From: Patescibacteria group bacterium | GTDB lineage: Bacteria; Patescibacteriota; Patescibacteriia; Patescibacteriales; UBA12465 | DNA length: 38,822 bases | NCBI GenBank assembly: GCA_028692765.1 | Contig: JAQUWT010000001.1 | Span: 79,695 to 118,516 of the forward strand | Reading direction: 5' to 3' | Part shown: in pieces, positions 14,479 through 22,114 of the stretch | Layout of the letters: each line of letters begins with the position of its first letter | Numbering within the stretch: the stretch's first letter is position 1 | Notes under the pieces: generated by a model | Databases searched by the model: none | What the model saw: the letters and a program-made list of their open reading frames with translations, nothing else | What the model was told of the DNA's origin: nothing | Position numbers and translations under genes: made by a program

Positions 14479-15318
14479 ATGCCAATTGAATATTTACCCA
14501 ACATTCAAGTGGGCGGCAAAATTGATTTAGAGCCCGATCGCGGCCCTCGTCTTCGTCCGGAAAAATTATTAGCATTCTTAAAAGAAAAATTATCAATCCG
14601 GGCTGCTGCCTATAATAAAGCTTATGGCCAGGAGTGGCTGGATGAAAATGCGTGTTTGCGTATACCAGAAAACCATCCCGATAAGGAATCAGACCAAAAA
14701 TTAATAGATATTCAAGAACAGACCTATGCCCGAGAAAGCGGCAAAAGCGTGGAAAAGTGGCGCGAAGATAAAGAAAAAAATCCGGCGACATTAACCGAAG
14801 CGGCTTTAACTTTGATGTTGCAAAGGGTCTTGCCCGATAATTTTATGGTGGTGCGTTCTTCCGCTTACGATGATTATAATAATGGCGTCGATCAATTGAT
14901 AATCGACCGCGAGAGCGGGGCAGTGGTCTGTGGTATCGACGAAGTTATCGATCGCCAGGGTAACACCGGTCCGAGCAAGAAGGAGGCTAAAATGCAGGAG
15001 AACAGATTTTCTCGGTATTCTAATGTAAAATATGGTGCCCAGGTAAAATATGGCGCTAAAATAGAACAAGGAAATTTAATTTTGGGTAGTTTGCGCGATT
15101 TACCCTCTTTTTATTTATCAATTAACAAGGAAGAGTTAGCTCTTCTTGGAGAAACTTTGCTTAAAAATGAAGAGGTGTCTGATTATGAACGTGATTTATT
15201 AAAAAGGCTTTGTCATTCTTTGTCGATGCAATTAAAGGATTATTTTGATTTTACCCTTGATAAAAAATTAAAAATAAAACTTCAAGATTTTCTTCAATCT
15301 TTAGAAACATGGCTTTAA
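14479..15318 (+). CDS. Conserved hypothetical protein, possibly nuclease-fold-like
   Basis: 279 residues, soluble, not assigned to a family with confidence. Proteins of this kind appear to recur in CPR genomes (from memory). The N-terminal half is helical and charged. The middle has a conserved-looking block, FMVVRSSAYDDYNNGVDQLI then IDRESGAVVCGIDEV (about residues 120-155), that alternates strands with acidic residues much as the core of PD-(D/E)xK enzymes does. The expected lysine after the second acidic residue is not in place, so catalytic activity is uncertain. Two VKYGA repeats follow (VKYGAQVKYGAK). Its 3' end is close to cysS (5 nt), so it is probably co-expressed with cysS, dus and tsaB. 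Confidence 0.75.
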   Translation: MPIEYLPNIQVGGKIDLEPDRGPRLRPEKLLAFLKEKLSIRAAAYNKAYGQEWLDENACLRIPENHPDKESDQKLIDIQEQTYARESGKSVEKWREDKEKNPATLTEAALTLMLQRVLPDNFMVVRSSAYDDYNNGVDQLIIDRESGAVVCGIDEVIDRQGNTGPSKKEAKMQENRFSRYSNVKYGAQVKYGAKIEQGNLILGSLRDLPSFYLSINKEELALLGETLLKNEEVSDYERDLLKRLCHSLSMQLKDYFDFTLDKKLKIKLQDFLQSLETWL

Positions 15319-15323
15319 TCTTT

Positions 15324-16712
15324 ATGGATTTATATTTTTACAATACCCTGCATAAGGCTAAGGAGAAATTTGAGCCGATAGTTCCCGGACAAGCCGGGGT
15401 TTATACTTGCGGACCGACGGTTTATAATTTTGCCCATATCGGCAATTTGCGTACCTATCTATTTGAAGATTTTTTGGTTAGGACTTTGGCGTATAACGGT
15501 TACCAAGTGAAACGGGTGATGAATATTACCGATGTCGGGCATTTAAGCGGCGATATGGATATGGGTGAGGATAAGATGGAGCAAGGGGCGACTCGGGAGG
15601 GAAGGACTGCTTGGGAGATTGCCGCCTATTACACCGATGCTTTTCGCGAAGATTTGCAGGCTTTAAATATCGTAGCGCCTGATATCTGGTGCAAAGCGAC
15701 GGACAACATCGCCGAACAGATTGCCTTGGTAAAAAGTTTAGAAGAAAAAGGTTTTGTTTATCGTACGGCTGACGGCCTTTATTTCGATACTTCCAAATTT
15801 CCCGAATATAATCGTTTGAGCCATCTTCCTTTGGAAGAATTGAAAGAAGGGGCGAGAATTGAGAAAAATCTGGATAAGAAAAATCCGACCGATTTCGCCG
15901 TTTGGAAATTTTCTCCGGCCGCTTCGAAGCGGCAGATGGAGTGGGATTCGCCTTGGGGCATCGGTTTTCCCGGCTGGCATTTGGAGTGCTCGGCCATGAG
16001 CTTGAAATATTTGGGTAAGCAGCTGGATATTCATTGCGGCGGCATTGATCACATCAACGTCCATCATACCAATGAAATCGCCCAGAGCGAGGCGGCGACC
16101 GGCGAGAAGTTTTTTAATTACTGGCTCCACGGCGCTTTTCTTAATATCGCCGGCGGCAAGAAAATGGCCAAGAGCGAAGATAATTTTTTGACTTTAGACA
16201 GAGCCTTATTAAGCAAAGGCATCGACCCTTTAGCCTATCGCTTTGCCGCCCTGCAAGTCCATTATCGCAAGCCGATGGAATATAGCGAGGATAGCCTGCG
16301 CCAGGCGGAACAAGGCTGGCAGTCGTTGCGGCGCCAGCTGGCTTTATTGGGAGATGGTTTTGGTAGAGTTGACGATGCTGTTCGTTTGGAATTTCAGCAA
16401 GCCATCAATGACGATTTAAATATGCCGCAAGCTTTGGCACTTCTATTTAAGGTGCTAAAATCCGATTTGTCGGCCGAGGACAAGAGGGCGACGGCTCAAG
16501 ATTTTGATAAGGTTTTCGGTCTAGATTTATTCCGCCCCTTAACGGAGCAAAACGTAGACATTCCGGAAAATGTTGCCGCCCTATTATCCGAGCGCCAGCA
16601 AGCACGAACCGCAAAAGACTGGTTAAAATCTGATATTTTGCGCCAAGCTATTTATGAGGCCGGTTATCTTGTTGAAGACGGTCCGGAGGGGCAGTCTGTA
16701 AAATCAAGATGA
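15324..16712 (+). CDS. cysS: Cysteinyl-tRNA synthetase
   Basis: 462 residues with start at 15324 (MDLYFYNTLHKAKE); an ATG at 15309 would overlap the upstream gene by 10 nt and add five residues without homology value. The class I HIGH motif is FAHIGN, and KMSKS appears as GGKKMAKSEDN. Zinc ligands are present: Cys in YTCGPT, Cys in WHLECSAMS, and His/Glu in VHHTNEIAQSEA. The C-terminal helical domain is shorter than in E. coli but the DALR-type helices remain. It attaches cysteine to tRNA-Cys. The stop overlaps the dus start by 4 nt (ATGA), so translation is probably coupled. Confidence 0.96.
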   Translation: MDLYFYNTLHKAKEKFEPIVPGQAGVYTCGPTVYNFAHIGNLRTYLFEDFLVRTLAYNGYQVKRVMNITDVGHLSGDMDMGEDKMEQGATREGRTAWEIAAYYTDAFREDLQALNIVAPDIWCKATDNIAEQIALVKSLEEKGFVYRTADGLYFDTSKFPEYNRLSHLPLEELKEGARIEKNLDKKNPTDFAVWKFSPAASKRQMEWDSPWGIGFPGWHLECSAMSLKYLGKQLDIHCGGIDHINVHHTNEIAQSEAATGEKFFNYWLHGAFLNIAGGKKMAKSEDNFLTLDRALLSKGIDPLAYRFAALQVHYRKPMEYSEDSLRQAEQGWQSLRRQLALLGDGFGRVDDAVRLEFQQAINDDLNMPQALALLFKVLKSDLSAEDKRATAQDFDKVFGLDLFRPLTEQNVDIPENVAALLSERQQARTAKDWLKSDILRQAIYEAGYLVEDGPEGQSVKSR

Positions 16713-17689
16713 AAGAGCAGGAGCAAAATTTTTGGCAGGAATTAAAAAAGCGGAATCAGTCGATTTTGGCTTTGGCGCCGATGGCCGGATTTACGGACAT
16801 TGCCTTCCGTCAGATATGTTCCGCTTACGGAGCGGACGTGGTCTATAGCGAAATGGCTTCAGCCACCGCTTTATTTTATAATCAGGAAAATGACGATAAT
16901 GAGACCTTGCGCTTATTGCGCTGGGATAGGACAAAAGAAAGCCGTTACCTTGTTCAGCTTTTCGGTTCTAATCCGGAGCATTTTGCTTTGGCGGCGCGCT
17001 TAATTTGTGAAAAAATAAAGCCTAACGGCCTTGACATTAATTTCGGTTGTCCCGTAGGCAAAGTTTTAAAGCAGGGAGCGGGAGCGGATTTAATGAAGAA
17101 TTTAAAGCAGACAAGGCTGGTTATTGAATCTGTTTTAGAAAATTCTCAAGTACCGGTATCGGTGAAAATAAGGGCAAAAGCCGGCGATGTTTCCGCTTTG
17201 GAATTTGTAAAAAATATCAGCGATTTGCCGGTGTCGGCTCTGATGATACATGGCAGAAGTCTTAATCAGGGCTTCGTTGGCGAGGTTGATTTCGGCCTGG
17301 TAAAAACTATCCGTCCTTATTTTAAAGGCCCTGTCTTGATAAACGGCGGCATTGTCGATTTAAAGAGCGCTCAGTCTGCTTTAAATCTTAGCGGCGCCGA
17401 TGGTCTGGGATTGGCTCGGGGTGCTCTCGCCCGTCCTTGGTTATTTCAAGAAATAAAAGAAGGCAGAGAAATTATCTACAACCGCGGGGCTATCAGTCGC
17501 CTGCTTTATCGCCACGCTCTCAGTTTAGTCGAACTGAAGGGAGAATCAGCTTTGCTGGAATGGCGCAAGCAGGCTTGCTGGTATGTCCAGGGCCTTGAAG
17601 GGGCGAGCCAGTGGCGTGGCCGCCTAGTTCAGGTGTCTACTCTTACGCAGTTAGAAAATATTTTAAAAGATTATGGTCTTAACGATTAA
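16709..17689 (+). CDS. dus: tRNA-dihydrouridine synthase
   Basis: 326 residues of the DUS TIM-barrel family. The FMN site begins with LAPMAGFTDIAFRQIC. Catalytic Cys114 lies in the signature INFGCPVGKVLKQGAGADL. Phosphate-binding residues follow in LINGGIVDL and ADGLGLARGALARPWLF. It reduces uridines of the tRNA D-loop with NADPH. The subfamily resembles DusB of bacteria with a single dus gene, but I do not assign the letter firmly. Overlaps of 4 nt with cysS and 17 nt with tsaB indicate a tight tRNA-function operon. Confidence 0.94.
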   Translation: MKEQEQNFWQELKKRNQSILALAPMAGFTDIAFRQICSAYGADVVYSEMASATALFYNQENDDNETLRLLRWDRTKESRYLVQLFGSNPEHFALAARLICEKIKPNGLDINFGCPVGKVLKQGAGADLMKNLKQTRLVIESVLENSQVPVSVKIRAKAGDVSALEFVKNISDLPVSALMIHGRSLNQGFVGEVDFGLVKTIRPYFKGPVLINGGIVDLKSAQSALNLSGADGLGLARGALARPWLFQEIKEGREIIYNRGAISRLLYRHALSLVELKGESALLEWRKQACWYVQGLEGASQWRGRLVQVSTLTQLENILKDYGLND

Positions 17690-18047
17690 TACTAGTTTAG
17701 GCGATGAAATCGCCGTTTCCTTATTAGCGGGGAAAAAAAATATCAATGCTAAAATTAAAGCGCCGAGACAGCAGGCGGAAAAACTTTTACCCTTGATTGA
17801 AAAGCTTTTATATAAAAATAAGTTTTCTTGGCGGTCAATTAAGGAAATACGCGTTCAAAACGAAGGCGGCAGTTTTACTTCTTTGCGCATTGGAGTTTTA
17901 ACCGCTAACGCCTTAGCTTACGCTTTGGGCATCCCCGCCAAAGACTTAAACGGCGGCCAATCTTTTCGGTTTTCCGGCGGACAAGCAGTCAAGCCCAAAT
18001 ATCAGAGTGAGCCTAATATCGGGAAGAAAGCGATGCCGGCCTGTTGA
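17673..18047 (+). CDS. tsaB: Short TsaB-like protein (t6A tRNA modification)
   Basis: 124 residues matching only the N-terminal actin-like (ASKHA) half of TsaB/YeaZ: LTINTS at the start replaces the usual ILaiDTS, and the block GGSFTSLRIGVLTANALAYAL corresponds to the conserved GPGSFTGLRIG region. E. coli TsaB is about 230 residues, so roughly half is missing. TsaB scaffolds TsaD and TsaE in making threonylcarbamoyladenosine at position 37. The conserved dimerisation helix that contacts TsaD is in the retained half, so the short form may work. It overlaps dus by 17 nt and closes the operon before a terminator. Confidence 0.8.
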   Translation: MVLTINTSLGDEIAVSLLAGKKNINAKIKAPRQQAEKLLPLIEKLLYKNKFSWRSIKEIRVQNEGGSFTSLRIGVLTANALAYALGIPAKDLNGGQSFRFSGGQAVKPKYQSEPNIGKKAMPAC

Positions 18048-18079
18048 TAACTTTTTTATTTTTTTGTCAGCTTTTAAAG

Positions 18080-18108
18080 CGGCTTGTGGAAAAGCCGTCT
18101 TTTTTTTA
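18080..18108 (+). terminator. Terminator after tsaB
   Basis: CGGCTT-GTGGAA-AAGCCG followed by TC and a long T run. Confidence 0.8.
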
Positions 18109-18139
18109 TTTTTCCCTTTATTTTTATGGTTTTTAAGGG

Positions 18140-18168
18140 TTGACCCTAGGGGCTTAGTGGTGTATAAT
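18140..18168 (+). promoter_or_regulatory. mraZ (dcw) promoter TTGACC-17-TATAAT
   Basis: TTGACC at 18140-18145 and TATAAT at 18163-18168, 17-bp spacer. The start is expected near 18175, just ahead of the MraZ boxes. Confidence 0.88.
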
Positions 18169-18179
18169 TAAATCATTAA

Positions 18180-18205
18180 GGTGAAAAGTGGGGAAGAGAG
18201 GTGAA
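18180..18205 (+). promoter_or_regulatory. MraZ-box: three 10-bp-phased direct repeats
   Basis: GGTGAA (18180), GGGGAA (18190) and GGTGAA (18200) repeat with an exact 10-bp period between the promoter and the mraZ start. MraZ proteins bind three or more short G-rich direct repeats with about one helical turn between them, so this is very likely the autoregulatory operator. Confidence 0.85.
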
Positions 18206-18240
18206 CTTCTTTTTAGACACTTTATCCACCGCCACGCCCT

Positions 18241-18672
18241 ATGTTTATCGGCGAATACAATCACAATCTGGATGACAAAGGACGCTTGGCCATTCCGGCT
18301 AAGTTCCGTGCCATCTTAAAAAAAGGAGCAGTCGTTACCAAGGGTTTGGACAACTGCTTATTTTTGTATTCAAAAGAACAGTTTGAAAAAATTGCTCAGA
18401 AGTTTGCTTCTTTGCCTATTAGCCAAGCAAAGGCCAGGGCTTTTTCCCGCCACATGTTAGCCGGCGCCATGGATGTTGATTTTGACAATCAGGGCCGAAT
18501 TACTTTGCCGGAGTACCTGCGTAAATTTTCCGCTTTAAAGAAGGGCGTCATTATTGCCGGCCTCTATAATCATTTAGAAATTTGGGATGAGGCTGCTTGG
18601 CGCCGCTATAAGCAGACAGCTGAACAAAACAGTAATAGTATTGCGGAAGAATTGGGGGATTTAGGCATTTAG
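18241..18672 (+). CDS. mraZ: MraZ transcriptional regulator
   Basis: 143 residues, standard length, with two tandem swapped-hairpin AbrB domains: YNHNLDDKGRLAIPAKFR (residues 5-23) and DVDFDNQGRITLPEYLR (residues 78-95), both with the DxxGRxxxP signature. MraZ oligomerises as a ring and controls the dcw cluster and itself. The three direct repeats upstream are the expected target. It leads the cluster with rsmH 1 nt downstream. Confidence 0.97.
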   Translation: MFIGEYNHNLDDKGRLAIPAKFRAILKKGAVVTKGLDNCLFLYSKEQFEKIAQKFASLPISQAKARAFSRHMLAGAMDVDFDNQGRITLPEYLRKFSALKKGVIIAGLYNHLEIWDEAAWRRYKQTAEQNSNSIAEELGDLGI

Positions 18673-18673
18673 T

Positions 18674-19615
18674 ATGATGTATCGGCACCTGCCCGTAATG
18701 TTGCCCGAGGTTTTGTCCGTTTTATCGCCTCGTCCCGGTCAGATTTATATTGATTGCACTCTGGGCGGCGCTGGTTACACTTTAGCTTTGGCCGCCGCCG
18801 TGGGGGAAAGGGGAAAGGTAGTGTCTATTGATGCTGATTCTTTAGCAATTGCTAATGCTCAGAATATCATTAAAGAAAAAAAGATAGAAAATATAGTTTT
18901 AGTTCATGATAATTTTAAGAATTTAGCCGCTATCAGCGATACTTATCTCGATTCTCCAGCGGATGGCATTGTTTTTGATTTAGGTTTATCTTCGGCGCAA
19001 TTAGATGATGAGAGCCGCGGTTTCTCTTTTCAAGGGGATAGGCCTCTCGATATGGCTTTCGGCTCAGGGGCCGATATTGAAACCGCCGCTTTGCTCAATC
19101 GCGCGCCTTTATCGGAATTAGCTCGTATTTTTAGAGAATTAGGCGAAGAACCGCAAGCCTATCGTTTAGCAAAAGAAATAGTGGCCGCCCGTAAAGCGAA
19201 AGCTTTTACCAGCACCAAGCCTCTTGTTGATATTATTTTAAAAGTGAGCCCACCGAGATTGCGTGCCGGTAAGATTCATCCGGCTACCCGCGCTTTTCAA
19301 GCTTTACGCTTGGCTACTAATGACGAATTCGGCAGTTTGCGTTCAGCTTTAAAGGCGGTGCCGGCAGTATTAAAGGTTGGAGGACGTCTGGCGCTTGTTT
19401 CTTTCCATAGCGGCGAAGATAGAATAGTGAAGCAATGGCTGAAGGAAGAGGGCGCTGATTGTCTCTGCCCGCCGCGCGCTCCTGTCTGTGTTTGCGGTCA
19501 TAAAGCTTCTTTCCGTTCTCTATTAAAAAAACCCTTATTGCCCGGTGCCGAGGAAGTTGAACAAAATCCCAGAGCTCGCAGCGCCAAATTGAGGGCTGCC
19601 GAAAAAATAAGATAA
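18674..19615 (+). CDS. rsmH: 16S rRNA (cytosine-1402-N4)-methyltransferase RsmH
   Basis: 313 residues, typical length. The SAM-binding motif I is YIDCTLGGAGYTLAL. The catalytic region includes VFDLGLSSAQLDDESRGFSF, and the late motif is LVSFHSGEDRIVKQWL, where most homologues have FHSLEDR. A cysteine cluster near the C-terminus (DCLCPPRAPVCVCG) is common to the family. It methylates C1402 of 16S rRNA in the P site. Two consecutive ATGs occur at the start; the first is used here. Confidence 0.96.
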   Translation: MMYRHLPVMLPEVLSVLSPRPGQIYIDCTLGGAGYTLALAAAVGERGKVVSIDADSLAIANAQNIIKEKKIENIVLVHDNFKNLAAISDTYLDSPADGIVFDLGLSSAQLDDESRGFSFQGDRPLDMAFGSGADIETAALLNRAPLSELARIFRELGEEPQAYRLAKEIVAARKAKAFTSTKPLVDIILKVSPPRLRAGKIHPATRAFQALRLATNDEFGSLRSALKAVPAVLKVGGRLALVSFHSGEDRIVKQWLKEEGADCLCPPRAPVCVCGHKASFRSLLKKPLLPGAEEVEQNPRARSAKLRAAEKIR

Positions 19616-19669
19616 TTTTCAAATTTATATATTTATAGCCCCTGGCTTTAATTTCAATCACACACTAAT

Positions 19670-20005
19670 ATGATTATTCGCTCAGTTAATACCCCAACAC
19701 GCCGCCAATCAATCAAGAAAAATTTTTCTTGGCGGACGCTTAATATTTTTTTAAGCCTTGCCTGCGTCGCCTTGGGTCTAACTTATTTGGTGGGTATTAA
19801 TGATTTAACGGTAAAAGGCTTTGCTTTGAAGGATTTAAAAAGCCAGCAGCAGATGTTAATGGAAGCCAATCAGGATTTACAAGCGAAAGTTTTAGGCTTG
19901 CAATCATATGCTTCTATTTCGCCGCGTTTGCAAGGATTGAATATGGTGGCCGTGGAAGATGTCGCTTATCTTTCCTCAAAAACACCGGTGGTGGCTAAAA
20001 AGTAA
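19670..20005 (+). CDS. FtsL-like bitopic division protein
   Basis: 111 residues: a basic cytoplasmic tail of about 25 residues, one transmembrane helix at about 26-46 (LNIFLSLACVALGLTYLVGI), then a short coiled-coil segment (LKDLKSQQQMLMEANQDLQA) and a C-terminal strand-like part. Sequence identity to FtsL is low, as usual, but the topology and position between rsmH and ftsI are exactly those of ftsL. It would join FtsB/DivIC in the divisome. It lies 54 nt after rsmH and 14 nt before the PBP gene. Confidence 0.75.
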   Translation: MIIRSVNTPTRRQSIKKNFSWRTLNIFLSLACVALGLTYLVGINDLTVKGFALKDLKSQQQMLMEANQDLQAKVLGLQSYASISPRLQGLNMVAVEDVAYLSSKTPVVAKK

Positions 20006-20019
20006 TTTTTGTCCGTCTT

Positions 20020-22095
20020 ATGTGGAGGGATTATCGCCAGAAAAGTCCGTCTATTAGCAGTCTTAATCCGCGCTTGCGCCTCTTTGCGGCGCTTGTTTTT
20101 TTATTGTTAGCGGCGATTATCTATCGTTTATATTTTTTACAGATTGCCCAGGGCGACTGGTATTCCGCGCTGGCATCGGGACAGCATCAGATTTCCAGCT
20201 TGCTCCAGCCGGCGAGGGGAAAGATTATGCTGCATGAAAAATTGAACGGGCAGGATCAGCTCTACCCTCTGGCAACCAATAAAGATTTTTCTTTTCTTTA
20301 CGCTGTGCCGAAAGATATTAAAAATCCTCGGGATTTAGCGGATAAGCTTTTCGATTTTTTTGATAAGCCGGAATTGGAGGCTAAGGCCAAGCTGGAATTG
20401 GAAACAGAGTCAAAAAATAATTTGCAAAAAGAGATAGATTTTATCAATGCCTCTGAGTATAGCGCTGAAGATAAGGCGGCGAGAATCAAGGCCGCCCAGG
20501 ATTTAGCGGCGGCCAAAAAAGGTAACACTGATTGGCGGGAGATGCAGGAGATATTGTTGGATAGATTACTTAAAGAGAAGCGGGACGAGGCCATTGCCGC
20601 TTATTTAAAAAAACTGGACAAGCCGGGTGATCCTTATGAGCCTTTGCGCGACAAGTTAGACGATGACACTCTTTTGTCTTTATATGCTTTTTTGGGCAGT
20701 TCGGCAGAACGTCCCGTAGCTTCATCCGATTTGGAAAGACGCTTGGAGAAAGTCGTATTTAAAGATAGTGACGAAGAGCTGAAGATAGAGGGTATTGCCT
20801 TTAATTTGCAGAGCTATCGTTTTTATCCGGAAAATAATATGGCGGCCAATATTGTCGGTTTTGTCGGCATGGCCAATGACAAGGTTTCCGGCCGTTACGG
20901 CTTGGAGGAATTTTTTAATGATGAATTGGCGGGTCAAGCCGGCTATCTTAAAGGCGAGCGCGGTGTCAGCAATACTATTATTGTCAATGACCGCGAATAT
21001 ACTCGCCCGGAAGATGGCAGTGATTTAATCCTCACCATGGATAGAAGCGCTCAGTTTCAGGCTTGTTCTTATTTGGAGGAAACAGTGGCAAAATTTAAGG
21101 CTGAAGGCGGCAGCGTGATTGCCGTTAACGCCAAAACCGGAGCCATTTTGGCAATGTGTTCCGTGCCTAATTTTAACCCAAATAATTATAAGGATGTTGG
21201 CGATATCAAAGTTTATAATAATCCGGCTATTATCTACCAGTATGAACCCGGTTCGGTTTTTAAGGTTATCACTATGGCCGCCGCTGTCGATCAAGGCAAG
21301 GTTAGTCCTAGCACCACCTACAAGGATGAAGGCCAGATTATGATTAAGGGCTGGCCGAAGCCGATTAGTAATTCTGATTTCAGCACCAAAGGCGCTCATG
21401 GAATTGTTGATATGAATGCGGTGCTAGAAAATTCTTTAAACACGGGGGCAATTTTTGCGATGCGTCAAATCGGAGCTGAGACTTTTTCCGATTACGTGAA
21501 AAATTTCGGCTTTGGCGAGAAAAGCGGGGTTGAACTTGGTTCCGAAAGTGCTGGTAATATCGACAATTTGCTGAAAAACAATATTCGGGAAATAGATGCG
21601 GCAACCGCTTCTTTCGGCCAAGGTATTGCCGTCACTCCTCTGCAGATGCTAATGTCCTATCAAGCTTTAGCTAATCAAGGAGAATTGATGAAACCTTATA
21701 TTGTCCAGGAAATAAGGCATAGCAACGGACAGGTCGACGAATTTAAGCCGCACTCTCTCCGCCAAGTAGTTTCAGGGCAGACCGCTAATACCATTTTGGC
21801 GATGTTGGTGAATGTAGTCGAAAGCGGCCATGCTAAGGGAGCACAGATTCCCGGTTATTATATCGGCGGAAAAACCGGAACCGCTCAGGTTGCCACCTCT
21901 GGCGGTTATAGTACGGATAAATTTATCCATACCTTCATCGGCATTGTGCCGATAGATAATCCCCAGATTGTCATGCTGACCAAAATTGATGCGCCCAAGG
22001 GAGCGGCTTATGCAGAAAGTACGGCCGTGCCTCTCTGGCATGATATCGCCGATTTTCTTTTGAAATATTATCAAATACCGAAGACCAGGAAATAA
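20020..22095 (+). CDS. ftsI: FtsI/PBP2-type class B penicillin-binding protein with charged helical insert
   Basis: 691 residues, about 100 more than E. coli FtsI. A cytoplasmic tail and one transmembrane helix (about 23-45) come first. The transpeptidase domain has catalytic Ser412 and Lys415 (EPGSVFK), Ser472-x-Asn474 (SLN) and Lys618-Thr-Gly (GGKTGTAQ). Between the anchor and the usual dimerisation domain, residues about 105-225 are a highly charged Lys/Glu/Asp/Ala region that looks helical and is not part of the standard PBP2/FtsI fold. The PBP dimerisation block with GLEEFFNDEL follows. It cross-links septal peptidoglycan. ftsW is not adjacent, so its partner must lie elsewhere. Confidence 0.93.
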   Translation: MWRDYRQKSPSISSLNPRLRLFAALVFLLLAAIIYRLYFLQIAQGDWYSALASGQHQISSLLQPARGKIMLHEKLNGQDQLYPLATNKDFSFLYAVPKDIKNPRDLADKLFDFFDKPELEAKAKLELETESKNNLQKEIDFINASEYSAEDKAARIKAAQDLAAAKKGNTDWREMQEILLDRLLKEKRDEAIAAYLKKLDKPGDPYEPLRDKLDDDTLLSLYAFLGSSAERPVASSDLERRLEKVVFKDSDEELKIEGIAFNLQSYRFYPENNMAANIVGFVGMANDKVSGRYGLEEFFNDELAGQAGYLKGERGVSNTIIVNDREYTRPEDGSDLILTMDRSAQFQACSYLEETVAKFKAEGGSVIAVNAKTGAILAMCSVPNFNPNNYKDVGDIKVYNNPAIIYQYEPGSVFKVITMAAAVDQGKVSPSTTYKDEGQIMIKGWPKPISNSDFSTKGAHGIVDMNAVLENSLNTGAIFAMRQIGAETFSDYVKNFGFGEKSGVELGSESAGNIDNLLKNNIREIDAATASFGQGIAVTPLQMLMSYQALANQGELMKPYIVQEIRHSNGQVDEFKPHSLRQVVSGQTANTILAMLVNVVESGHAKGAQIPGYYIGGKTGTAQVATSGGYSTDKFIHTFIGIVPIDNPQIVMLTKIDAPKGAAYAESTAVPLWHDIADFLLKYYQIPKTRK

Positions 22096-22114
22096 AAAAA
22101 TCATCTTAAAATAT

